64,000 nucleotides of DNA from Gammaproteobacteria bacterium. GTDB lineage: Bacteria; Pseudomonadota; Gammaproteobacteria; Steroidobacterales; Rariloculaceae. The position numbers and the translations under genes were made by a program. The notes under the pieces were generated by a model. That model was not told the origin of the DNA, did no database searches, and saw only the letters and a program-made list of their open reading frames with translations. Where the stretch lies: NCBI GenBank assembly GCA_022819855.1, contig JAJEGN010000011.1, positions 62,001-126,000 on the forward strand. The letters are read 5' to 3'. Positions 22,660 through 30,666 of this stretch are shown in pieces. Each line of letters starts with the position of its first letter. Positions within the stretch are counted from its first letter, which is position 1.

Positions 22660-22725
22660 GTGGGGATCTCCCTGAGACTTGTTATTGGCGTGGAAACGGC
22701 GGCCGGCGCGGTTGCGCCCGCCCGG

Positions 22726-23373
22726 TCAGAACAAACTGCTGTAGTCGATCACTTCCTCGAAGTAGCCCGTGACGGTCAGCGTCACCGTGACCGGATATTC
22801 GTTGTAGTTGAGCCAGTACCAGCCATGCTCTCCGGCGAATGGGGCGACGAGGGAACCGTTGTCGCCGCTGCCTTCCTGGTGTTCCCTGTACCGGACCCAG
22901 AAGTCGGGGCTGACCTCGGGATCATGCCCGTGGAAATCCGAATAGACCGTGCCGCGGTCGACCTGCCAGGTGAAGAGGATCACTTTGCCCGTGTCGAGTA
23001 CGGTTTTGAGCTCGGTTTCGCGCTCAGCCTCGATCGTAATCTGGAACGTCTCCGTGCGCGCGGATTCGCCGGCATTCTGGTAGATCGACGGGTTCGGCAG
23101 CGGAACGGGTTGGCCGAAGTCGGGAATCTCCGCCTCGAACACGGTCTCGTTGCCGCCCGTAACGTCGACGATCTCGAGCGTTCGCGTCGGTTCCTGGCCG
23201 AGTTCCAGAAAGCCGGTTACGCGCCCGATGCCCGTCGGATCGACGCCGTACTCGGCGGGCAGGATGACGGTGATTAGGACGACGATTGCGACGGCAGCGG
23301 CGGCCGCTGCGCTTTGCGCGATGCGCTTGCCCGGCGGCGGCTCGAAATCGGGGGGCGACGACGGTTCTGACAT
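22726..23373 (-). CDS. Membrane-anchored hypothetical protein
   Basis: A 215-aa protein. The ATG at 23373 is chosen because upstream codons of the longer frame look non-coding. After a proline-rich cytoplasmic tip there is one membrane segment (AAAAVAIVVLITVILPAEYG), then a periplasmic part with ITIEAERETELKTVLDTG, FTWQVDRGTVYSDFHGH and GEHGWYWLNYNEYPVTVTL. The ILPAEYGVDPTGIGR junction and GWYW block match the proteins annotated in many proteobacteria as transmembrane anchor proteins, often found near HupE-type genes. Function is unknown. Confidence 0.65.
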   Translation of the reverse strand: MSEPSSPPDFEPPPGKRIAQSAAAAAAVAIVVLITVILPAEYGVDPTGIGRVTGFLELGQEPTRTLEIVDVTGGNETVFEAEIPDFGQPVPLPNPSIYQNAGESARTETFQITIEAERETELKTVLDTGKVILFTWQVDRGTVYSDFHGHDPEVSPDFWVRYREHQEGSGDNGSLVAPFAGEHGWYWLNYNEYPVTVTLTVTGYFEEVIDYSSLF

Positions 23374-23577
23374 GTGGCTTTGACCTTGCTGGACTGCGGC
23401 ACAGTTTACACGGCAACGCTGTTCGGAACGAGCAGACTCTTCCTTGCCGAATGCGTCCGGGAGTCCGTGGTAAGCGCTCCGCCGAGAGTTGGCGGTAGAC
23501 CGTCTCGCCGAAGCCGGCTGATGGGCGGGAAGACCGCCGCGCCGTCTCGGTGCGACCCCAGGCACCGCAAAGGGTCG

Positions 23578-24303
23578 CTACAGCCCCAGAGCCGCGACCA
23601 CGATGCCTGCCAGCACGGCGCCGGTGATCGGCCCGACGACGGGAACCGCAGCATACTCCCATCCCGAACTGCCCTTGCCTGCGATCGGCAGCAGCGCGTG
23701 AGCGATGCGCGGCCCGAGATCGCGTGCGGGGTTGATCGCATAGCCCGTCGGTCCACCGAGCGAGAGCCCGATGCCCCAGACCAGGAGTCCGACGAGGATG
23801 GGGCCGATGCCCGGTTCCAGTCCGCCCGGAGCGAGGTTCTCGGAGAACATCGCGGCCGCGACGAAGACGAGCACGAACGTACCGATGATTTCGCTTGCGA
23901 GGTTCGACGGCAGGTGTTTGACCGCCGGCGACGTGCAGAAGCAGGCGCGCTTGGCCGCGGGGTCTTCGGTCAACGCCCAGTGCGGCAGGTAGTGCAGCCA
24001 GACGATCGTCGCACCGAGCGCCGCGCCGAGCATCTGGCCCGCGATGTAGATCGCCGCTTGGCTCCAGTCCCCCGTGTAGACGGCGACCCCGATCGTGACG
24101 GCCGGGTTGATGTGGCCGTTGCTGCCGACCGCGAGCGCGACGATGACGCCGGAAACGACGGCGAATCCCCACGCGGTCGTTATGGCAATCCAGCCCGCGC
24201 CTTCTCCGTACGACCCCTTGAGCAGGACGCCGGCGACGACGCCGTTGCCGAGCAGCAGCAGGGTCATCGTGCCGAGCAGCTCGCCGAGAAATACGCTGGA
24301 CAT
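23578..24303 (-). CDS. glpF: Glycerol uptake facilitator (aquaglyceroporin)
   Basis: A 241-aa MIP-family channel with six membrane segments and both NPA boxes: GHINPAVTIG (Asn66) and INPARDLGPR (Asn191, Arg194). Asp195 after the second box is the usual mark of glycerol facilitators rather than strict water channels. The ATG at 24303 is preceded by GGAGGTTGACG, which decides the start over the long upstream frame. It lies 55 bp after glpK on the same strand, giving a glpK-glpF operon for glycerol uptake and trapping. Confidence 0.92.
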   Translation of the reverse strand: MSSVFLGELLGTMTLLLLGNGVVAGVLLKGSYGEGAGWIAITTAWGFAVVSGVIVALAVGSNGHINPAVTIGVAVYTGDWSQAAIYIAGQMLGAALGATIVWLHYLPHWALTEDPAAKRACFCTSPAVKHLPSNLASEIIGTFVLVFVAAAMFSENLAPGGLEPGIGPILVGLLVWGIGLSLGGPTGYAINPARDLGPRIAHALLPIAGKGSSGWEYAAVPVVGPITGAVLAGIVVAALGL

Positions 24304-24358
24304 CGTCAACCTCCGGGTGATTTGAGCAGCGCGCGCGTCATCCCGTACTTCCCGGCGA

Positions 24359-25867
24359 CTACGCGTCAGCCGACGTCCAGTCGAAGGACCGCGTGACGGC
24401 CTTCCGCCAGGACCGGTAGAGGCGGGCGCGATCGGGTTCAGCCATGGAAGGCTCGAACTGGCGGTCGAGCGCCCAGTTGCGCCTGAGGTCTTCGAGATCG
24501 GTCCAGTAGCCGACGGCGAGGCCAGCCGCGTAGGCGGCGCCGAGCGCGGTCGTCTCGGCGACCTTGGGTCGCAGGACCGGAGCGTCGAGAATGTCCGACT
24601 GAAACTGCATGAGCAGCTCGTTGGCCACCATGCCGCCGTCGGCGCGCAGCGCCTTGACGGCAATGCCCGAATCGCGCTCCATCGCGTCGAGCACTTCGCG
24701 GGTCTGGTAGGCCGTCGCCTCGAGTGCCGCGCGCGCGAGATGATGCCGGTTGGCATAGCGCGTGAGGCCGACGATGCAGCCGCGCGCACTCGCTTTCCAG
24801 TACGGAGCGTAGAGTCCGGAGAACGCCGGCACGAAATAGACGTCGCCGTTGTCGTCGACTTCGCGCGCCAGTGCCTCGATTTCGGCGCTGTTCTCGATGA
24901 GGCTGAGATTGTCGCGCAGCCATTGAACCAGCGCGCCGGTTATCGCGATGGAACCTTCGAGCGCGTAACAGGGCGCTTCCTCGCCGAGCTTGTAGGCGAG
25001 GGTCGTCAGGAGACCTGCGGTCGACGGCACGGCTTCGGTGCCCGTGTTCATGAGCACGAAGCAGCCGGTCCCGTAGGTGTTCTTCGCTTCACCGGGTTCG
25101 AAGCAGGCCTGACCGACCAGGGCGGCCTGCTGGTCGCCGAGGATGCCGGCGATACGCGTATCGGCGAGCGCCCGGACCGCCGCCGAGCCGTAGACTTCGC
25201 TCGAGGGCGCGATCCTCGGCAACACGGATCGCGGAACGTCGAATGCTGCGAGCAGTTCGTCGTCCCAGTCGAGTGTCGCGAGGTTCATGAGTTGCGTGCG
25301 GCTCGCGTTCGTGACGTCGGTCAGGTGCAAGCCGTTCGATGTCCCGCCCGTCAGGTTCCAGACGAGCCACGAGTCGACGGTTCCGAAGAGCACTTCGCCC
25401 GCGTCGGCCCTGGCGCGCGCGCCGGGCACGTTGTCGAGCAGCCACTTGAGCTTGAGTCCGCTGAAGTAGCTTGCGAGCGGCAGACCGGTGGCTGCGCGAA
25501 ACCGGTCCTGGCCGCCGTCGCGGGCAAGCGCCGCAACGAGATCGTCGACGCGCGTGTCCTGCCAGACGAGCGCATTGTGCAGCGGCTTGCCGCTTGCGCG
25601 GTCCCAGAGCACCGTCGTCTCGCGCTGGTTCGTGATGCCGACCGCAGCGAGCTCGTGCGCTGCGAGCCCGGCTTGCGTCAGTGCGGTCGCGATGACCTCC
25701 TCGGTATTGCGCCAGATCTCGCCGGGATCGTGCTCCACCCAGCCGGGCTTCGGAAAGATCTGTTCATGCGCCTTGCGCGCTTCGACGATGACGTTGCCGG
25801 CCTGATCGAAGACGATGAAGCGCGTGCTCGTCGTGCCCTGATCGATGGCCCCGACATAATCGGCCAT
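24359..25867 (-). CDS. glpK: Glycerol kinase
   Basis: A 502-aa FGGY kinase, the usual GlpK length. It opens with [16 protein letters not shown] (phosphate loop), then [14 protein letters not shown] and the FGGY signatures [14 protein letters not shown] and [19 protein letters not shown] near the C-terminus. It converts glycerol and ATP to sn-glycerol 3-phosphate. It is followed by glpF. No glycerol-3-phosphate dehydrogenase gene is in the immediate vicinity. Confidence 0.96.
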   Translation of the reverse strand: MADYVGAIDQGTTSTRFIVFDQAGNVIVEARKAHEQIFPKPGWVEHDPGEIWRNTEEVIATALTQAGLAAHELAAVGITNQRETTVLWDRASGKPLHNALVWQDTRVDDLVAALARDGGQDRFRAATGLPLASYFSGLKLKWLLDNVPGARARADAGEVLFGTVDSWLVWNLTGGTSNGLHLTDVTNASRTQLMNLATLDWDDELLAAFDVPRSVLPRIAPSSEVYGSAAVRALADTRIAGILGDQQAALVGQACFEPGEAKNTYGTGCFVLMNTGTEAVPSTAGLLTTLAYKLGEEAPCYALEGSIAITGALVQWLRDNLSLIENSAEIEALAREVDDNGDVYFVPAFSGLYAPYWKASARGCIVGLTRYANRHHLARAALEATAYQTREVLDAMERDSGIAVKALRADGGMVANELLMQFQSDILDAPVLRPKVAETTALGAAYAAGLAVGYWTDLEDLRRNWALDRQFEPSMAEPDRARLYRSWRKAVTRSFDWTSADA

Positions 25868-25906
25868 GGTGTGCTCGCTGTTCCCGAGTGCGGCTGCTTC
25901 GCGCAG

Positions 25907-26677
25907 CTACTGCGGCGGAGCGGGCGGCCGCGGCCGCCCGTAGTGGTCCATCCGGCCGGATACGGGATTCGGATAGTGGAACGGCGGCACGAACGCGGCG
26001 GGGTAGGGGTCGTAGGGCACCGACTGCGGCCCGTCCGGCGGCAGCCGATCGAACGGCGCGAAGATGCCGGAGGAGCGGTTCGCCCAGCCGTCTTCGTAGA
26101 CTGTGTAGAACGTCTGGTAGCCGTGCAGGTAGTCGATCTTCCAGACGCCGTCCTCCTTCACGAACTCGTTCTCGTAGATGCCCGCGCCCCACTGGGAATT
26201 CGTTTCGTGGATGCCGAACATCACGAACAGGCGCGATCTGACGCTGGCGGACTGGCCGTCGTCGGCGACATGCACGACCGGCTGAAGGTGCATGTGATTG
26301 AACAGTCTGCCCTCCGCCGGCCCGACCGGGCTCAGGTTGTGCATGTACTCGCGCACGCGTTCATGCCCGTAGAACACGCCGCGGCCGAGAATCTCGACGA
26401 TGCCTTCCTGTGCGAAAAGGTCCGCGACATCGTCGTGCATCGACTTGTCGACGTAGTGTCCGTAGACGCCGGACAGGTTTTCCAGTGCCTCGACGTCGCG
26501 CAGGCGCTCCACCTCCCGCTCGGCAGCTGCCACTGCCTGTTCAAGCCCGGCGATCGCTGAGTCGAGTGCCGCATCGTCGGGGCTTGTCGTTGCGGGCGGC
26601 TCCGGCGCCTGCGAGCAGGCCGCGAGGAGCGCGGCCAGGCCGGCGCAGAGGATCGGACGGATGCTTTCGTTACGCAT
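25907..26677 (-). CDS. SnoaL/NTF2-like lipoprotein, paralogue 3 of tandem triplet
   Basis: A 256-aa predicted lipoprotein (lipobox GLAALLAAC, Cys about residue 21). An N-terminal coiled coil (residues 38-62, AIAGLEQAVAAAEREVERL) precedes an NTF2/SnoaL-type cone domain with YGHYVDKSMHDDVADLF, GVFYGHERVREYMH, NHMHLQPVVHVADDG and ENEFVKEDGVWKIDYL. The tail PFHYPNPVSGR is shared with its two upstream relatives. The fold supports small-molecule lyases, isomerases or binding proteins; the substrate is unknown. It is 11 bp after the middle paralogue. Confidence 0.75.
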   Translation of the reverse strand: MRNESIRPILCAGLAALLAACSQAPEPPATTSPDDAALDSAIAGLEQAVAAAEREVERLRDVEALENLSGVYGHYVDKSMHDDVADLFAQEGIVEILGRGVFYGHERVREYMHNLSPVGPAEGRLFNHMHLQPVVHVADDGQSASVRSRLFVMFGIHETNSQWGAGIYENEFVKEDGVWKIDYLHGYQTFYTVYEDGWANRSSGIFAPFDRLPPDGPQSVPYDPYPAAFVPPFHYPNPVSGRMDHYGRPRPPAPPQ

Positions 26678-26688
26678 GGTTCGCTCCT

Positions 26689-27483
26689 TCAGTCGCCGGT
26701 CACGGGATTCGGATAGTGAAACGGCGGAACGAAGACGCCCGGATACGGCGCGTAGTCCACGCTCGGCGGTTCGTCCGGTTCGACTCCGCGGCCCATCGAG
26801 TGGGCGAGCACGTCGGCTTCGTCGACGTTGAGCCAGCCGCCTTCGTACGGCGCGACAAAGGTCGCAAACCAGTGCAGCCTGCTGATCTTCCAGACACCGT
26901 CTTCCTTGACGTACTCGTTCTCGTACGGCCCCTCGCCCCAGTTGCCTCCGGAGCCCGCGCCATGGATGCCGGTCAGGATCAGCGCCCGCCAGCGCCCCCG
27001 GGCCGACAGGCCGTCGTCGGCAAGCGTCAGCACGGGTTGAAGCTGCATGTGGTTGAACAGCACGCCTTCGAGCGGCCCCTCCTGGCCGCCGCTGAGGCTG
27101 TAGAGGTATTCGCGGATGCTGTCCTTGCCCACGTAGACGCCGCTTGGACCGATCTCCATCGTGGCGTCGTCCGTGAAGAGGTCGAGAACGTGCTCCCAGA
27201 GCATCTTGTCGACGTAGTAGCCGTAGCTGCGCTGCAGGATCTCGATCTCGTTGATGTCGTTGACGCGCGACGCGCGTGCGTTGAGCCCGTCGAGCCTGGC
27301 CTGCGCGGCGGCGATCCTTGCTGCGGCGTCGCCGGGGTCCTGAGCGTATGCCGCGCCCCCGGTTGCGAGCACGCAGATTGCCAGGAACAACGGCGTGCAG
27401 GGAAAGGCGCGCTGCGGTTCGCCGCGTAGAGCGTGTCTCGCAAGTCGAATTGCGCCGGGCAATCCCGCGATGCGGCTATTCAT
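26689..27483 (-). CDS. SnoaL/NTF2-like secreted protein, paralogue 2 of tandem triplet
   Basis: A 264-aa exported protein with signal peptide (LFLAICVLATGGAAYAQ after a basic region), a short coiled coil (ARIAAAQARLDGLNARA), then the NTF2-like domain with YGYYVDKMLWEHVLDLF, GVYVGKDSIREYLY, NHMQLQPVLTLADDG and ENEYVKEDGVWKISRL and the shared PFHYPNPVTG end. The ATG at 27483 overlaps the end of the upstream paralogue by 8 bp (ATGAATAG), so the genes are translationally coupled. Function is unknown. Confidence 0.75.
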   Translation of the reverse strand: MNSRIAGLPGAIRLARHALRGEPQRAFPCTPLFLAICVLATGGAAYAQDPGDAAARIAAAQARLDGLNARASRVNDINEIEILQRSYGYYVDKMLWEHVLDLFTDDATMEIGPSGVYVGKDSIREYLYSLSGGQEGPLEGVLFNHMQLQPVLTLADDGLSARGRWRALILTGIHGAGSGGNWGEGPYENEYVKEDGVWKISRLHWFATFVAPYEGGWLNVDEADVLAHSMGRGVEPDEPPSVDYAPYPGVFVPPFHYPNPVTGD

Positions 27484-28213
27484 TGCAGACGCCCTCCTCG
27501 CAGCGGCCCGAGACGGGGTTCGCGTAGTGGTAGGGCGGCAGGTATGCACCAGGAAGGGACTCGTACTCCACGGAAGGCGGCAAATCGGGCGGGAACTCTT
27601 CAAGGACCCCGCCCAACGGTCCCGGCGCCAGGTGCCAGCCCGGGTCGTACGGGGCGGTCAGCGTCTGGAACCAGCGAATCCGGTGGAACTTCCACACGCC
27701 GTCTTCCTTGATGTAGTCGTTCTCGTATGGCCCCTCGAGCCAGTCTGCCGTCTCGCCGTGCTCGCCGGTCTGGATCAGCGCGCGCCAACGGCCCTTTGCC
27801 GTCTGGCCGTCCGCGGCGACATTGACGACGCCCTGCATGATGATGTGGTTGTACAGTTGTCCTTCTTCGAGGCCTTCGCCGACGAGGTGCCCGAGATACT
27901 CGCCGATGCGGTCCTTGCCGATGTAGACCCCGCCGCCGGCGTACTCGACGGAAGTCTCCGGGTGATCGGCGAACAGCTTGGCGAGCTCGCCGCTGAGTTT
28001 CTTGTCGAGATAGTAGCCATAGGCGCGCTGCAGGCGCTTGATCGCCTTGGTGTCTTCCAGGAGCCGGATTTCGCTTTCAAGCTCCGTGAGCCGGGACTCG
28101 AGCGCAGCGAGTCTCGCGATCCGCTCGTCGCTGTCCTGCGCCAGCGCGTTCGCGGCAAGCAATGCCGGCAGTACGGCAAGCGGCAGGATGCGCATGTGTG
28201 TTTTCGACGGCAT
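27476..28213 (-). CDS. SnoaL/NTF2-like secreted protein, paralogue 1 of tandem triplet
   Basis: A 245-aa exported protein (signal LPLAVLPALLAANALAQ) with a coiled coil (ARLAALESRLTELESEIRLL) and NTF2-like domain: YGYYLDKKLSGELAKLF, GVYIGKDRIGEYL, NHIIMQGVVNVAADG, ENDYIKEDGVWKFHRI and PYHYANPVSGR. It is the first gene of the triplet. The tail differs from its relatives in ending with a Cys-containing segment (CEEGVCNE). The three copies diverge enough to suggest separate roles or substrates. Confidence 0.75.
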   Translation of the reverse strand: MPSKTHMRILPLAVLPALLAANALAQDSDERIARLAALESRLTELESEIRLLEDTKAIKRLQRAYGYYLDKKLSGELAKLFADHPETSVEYAGGGVYIGKDRIGEYLGHLVGEGLEEGQLYNHIIMQGVVNVAADGQTAKGRWRALIQTGEHGETADWLEGPYENDYIKEDGVWKFHRIRWFQTLTAPYDPGWHLAPGPLGGVLEEFPPDLPPSVEYESLPGAYLPPYHYANPVSGRCEEGVCNE

Positions 28214-28465
28214 GGTCTGGAATGGCCCCCGCGTTTGTTTTCTGCTCCCTGGACGCGCTGTCGGTATCGGTATTACGGAGCGTTATAGTTTCCGTAGACC
28301 GGCCAACTCGGTGACCGGCCCGGTTCGGCGCCTAATATCGAGCAATTCGGCAGGGAACGCAACGCGACGACGCCATGCGTCGGCGCAACCGCCGCCCGGA
28401 CGCTGGAGCGGCCCGCCTGTCCCGGTTCCCGCGTGCTTCCTGTGCGGTGCGGCTGTCCGGCTCGG

Positions 28466-28624
28466 CTAGTCGTCACCGCCGATAAACTCGGGCAGGTGCC
28501 GAAGTTCGTCAAGCGTACCCCGGGCCTCTTCGGGCATGGCCGCAAGCACTTCGCGGCGGTAGCCGCCCGAGCCGTCGCCGAGCTGTGCGATCGCGGCCAA
28601 TTCGTAATGCTCGGCCACCAGCAT
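28466..28624 (-). CDS. Possible small hypothetical protein
   Basis: A 52-codon frame reading MLVAEHYELAAIAQLGDG and then an acidic helical stretch ending LPEFIGGDD. Base composition by codon position looks coding. The frame continues upstream without a clear start towards the DUF427 stop, so the true N-terminus may be longer with an unusual start, or this may be the tail of a decayed gene. No family is recognised. Confidence 0.35.
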   Translation of the reverse strand: MLVAEHYELAAIAQLGDGSGGYRREVLAAMPEEARGTLDELRHLPEFIGGDD

Positions 28625-28692
28625 CGCGAAGTACGGCGAAGGGAGCGAGCCCGCGCTGCAGTCGTATCGGCAGTCACCCTGGCGGCGGACAG

Positions 28693-28995
28693 TTATGACT
28701 CCTCGCTCACGGTGACGGCGTCCGGGTAGAACGCGAGATAGCCCGCGATCGCTGCCACGGCCGCGTAGGGCGTCTCGTAGCTCCAGACGCTGTTCTCGGC
28801 CACCCGGCCGCCGGCCCCGATCGTGAAGTAGGCCGCATCACCCTTGTAAGGGCAATACGTGGAATGGCTGCTGCGCTCGAGCAGGCTCATGTCCACGTCG
28901 TCGCGGGGAAGGTAATTGACTCCTGGATACGTCGCTTCGGTCAGTTTCAGAGCGCGGACGGTGTCGCCGACCGTGTGTCCGTTGAACGTGACCAC
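28693..28995 (-). CDS. DUF427 family protein
   Basis: A roughly 100-aa cytoplasmic protein with the DUF427 signatures VNYLPRDDVDMSLLERS, TYCPYKGDAAYF and VWSYETPYAAVAAIAGYLAFYP. The only standard start is the GTG at 28995, but the same frame upstream reads IKVPGADNPISIAANPRRV, which is the conserved N-terminus of the family. That extension reaches an ATC codon at 29052 preceded by AAGGGACGGGG, with no ATG, GTG or TTG. The real start may therefore be ATC at 29052 or the original start may be lost. Function is unknown. Confidence 0.75.
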   Translation of the reverse strand: MVTFNGHTVGDTVRALKLTEATYPGVNYLPRDDVDMSLLERSSHSTYCPYKGDAAYFTIGAGGRVAENSVWSYETPYAAVAAIAGYLAFYPDAVTVSEES

Positions 28996-29069
28996 GACGC
29001 GCCGCGGATTCGCGGCGATCGAGATCGGATTATCGGCTCCCGGAACCTTGATGGCGGAATCCCCGTCCC

Positions 29070-30548
29070 TTATTCGGAGCGCATGAGGGAGCGGAGCAGG
29101 GCGGCCGTGTCCTCGCGAACGACCCCTTCCTGGCCCGAGAAACCGAAGCCGCCGGCGAGCCCGAGGGCCGTGTCGAGCGGCGTGAAGCCGTTGTTGTCCG
29201 CGGCGCGGGGATCCGCGCCGCGGGCGGCGAGCGCGGCGATCACCTCGTCGTAACCCTGCATCGCTGCACCGTGCAGGGGCGTGCGGCCGCGCGAATCCGC
29301 TGCGTTGATGTCGAGGCCGAGCGCCAGCAGGATGTCGATTGCTTCAATGGCTTGCGCTTCGGTCTTGTAGCGGCCGGTCGTGTCCTGTTCCGCGGTACCG
29401 ACGCCCGCCGCGAGCATCAGTGCATCGACGCCGCGGTTTGTGGTGAGGGTCGGATCGGCGCCGTACTCGAGCAGCAACTGCATCGCGGGGATGTCGCCTG
29501 CCTTGGCGGCGCGCATGAGCGGGGTCGTGCCGGCGCCAAGCACCGTGTCGTTGCCGCGGTCGAGCTTGGCCCGGTAGGGCGCTTGCCGTTCGAGCTGGAC
29601 GTTCGGGTCGGCGCCGCGTTCGAGCAGCATGCGCATGACATCGAGCGCAGTGTGCTCGTTGTCGATGACTTCCGGCGCCGGACGGTTCGACTTCGGCATC
29701 GTGTTGAAATCGGCGGCGGCGTAGAGGGCGCTTCGGCCCGTGTAATCGACGAGCTGCGGGTCGGTCCCGGCTGCGACGAGCGCCGCGGCGGTGTCGTAGT
29801 GGCCGTTGATCAGTGCCGAGACGACCGGACTGATCCCGTCCGGCGTCGTCATGTCGACATCGGCGCCGCGCTCGACGAGCACGCCGACGCACTCCACGCA
29901 TCCTTCGCGGGCGGCGAACAGCAGCGGTGTCATGCCGCCCGGCGGCAGCCACTTCGCGCGCGGCTCGGCGGTGCGCTGCCGTTCCCATTCGACGGTGTTC
30001 GAGACGGCGTTGACGGCGGCTCCGGCCTCGATCAGCGCCGCGATCATCGCCGGATGGCCCTGTGCCGCCGCCCACATGAGCGCCGTCTGGCCGTGCCAGC
30101 CTTCGCGGGCGTCCACTTCGGCGCCGGCCTCGATGAGGACGGTGGCAGCTTCCACATTGCCCGTCCGCGCGGCCGTCATGAGCACGGTCTCGCCTTCGCT
30201 GCCGACTTCGTTGGCCCGGGCGCCCGCGTCGAGCAGCCGCTCGATCATGCGCGCACTGCCGTTGACGGCCGCGAGATGGAGCGGCGTCACGCCGTAACGG
30301 TTTGCGACCGTGGCGTCGGCGCCGGCCCGGATGAGCTCGGCAGCGAGATCGACATCGTTGTTCTGCACGGCCCAGTGCAGTGCCGTGGTGCCGTCGGTTT
30401 CGGCGACGTTCGGATCGGCCTGCTCGGCGAGCAGCGCGAGTGCCGCGGACAGGTTGCCCGACTTGACCGCGGTGACGACTGAATCCGCTTGCGCTAACGC
30501 TGCGGCGCTGATGATCAACGTAGCTGTTGCTGCACAAACTCTTCGCAT
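29070..30548 (-). CDS. Secreted ankyrin-repeat protein
   Basis: A 492-aa exported protein. The ATG at 30548 gives a signal peptide (CAATATLIISAAALAQ); the longer frame runs into the repeat element and is rejected. It then has about 11 ankyrin repeats with typical TALHWAVQNNDVDLAAELI, TPLHLAAVNG and TALMWAAAQGHPAMIAALI units. Ankyrin arrays bind proteins; secreted ones of this type commonly occur beside DUF1552 and DUF1592 genes in environmental bacteria, and a DUF1552 gene is just upstream on the same strand. Confidence 0.85.
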   Translation of the reverse strand: MRRVCAATATLIISAAALAQADSVVTAVKSGNLSAALALLAEQADPNVAETDGTTALHWAVQNNDVDLAAELIRAGADATVANRYGVTPLHLAAVNGSARMIERLLDAGARANEVGSEGETVLMTAARTGNVEAATVLIEAGAEVDAREGWHGQTALMWAAAQGHPAMIAALIEAGAAVNAVSNTVEWERQRTAEPRAKWLPPGGMTPLLFAAREGCVECVGVLVERGADVDMTTPDGISPVVSALINGHYDTAAALVAAGTDPQLVDYTGRSALYAAADFNTMPKSNRPAPEVIDNEHTALDVMRMLLERGADPNVQLERQAPYRAKLDRGNDTVLGAGTTPLMRAAKAGDIPAMQLLLEYGADPTLTTNRGVDALMLAAGVGTAEQDTTGRYKTEAQAIEAIDILLALGLDINAADSRGRTPLHGAAMQGYDEVIAALAARGADPRAADNNGFTPLDTALGLAGGFGFSGQEGVVREDTAALLRSLMRSE

Positions 30549-30586
30549 GAGACAAGAAGCCAGGGTCACTTTCCGGGGAGGCGCGC

Positions 30587-30661
30587 TACCGGTCGCTTGA
30601 GACACGCGGTGAATACGTCCCTGTATGCTCCGCGCGCGCATCCCTGCGGGCGAGGGTCTCA
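30587..30661. repeat. Palindromic repeat element, copy B (right arm truncated)
   Basis: It begins ACCGGTCGCTTGAGACACGC and shares the interior (GTGAATACGTCCCTGTA, then GCGCGCATCCCTGCG) with copy C at 60103-60212, ending GAGGGTCTCA. The outer part of the right arm is absent: the sequence departs directly after TCTCA. It lies between the ankyrin start and the DUF1552 stop. Confidence 0.75.
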
Positions 30662-30666
30662 GGAGG

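Noticed and set aside
24740-26560. 606-codon plus-strand ORF opposite glpK and a SnoaL-like gene
   Set aside because: It spans two real genes and their junction on the opposite strand; the translation resembles no family.
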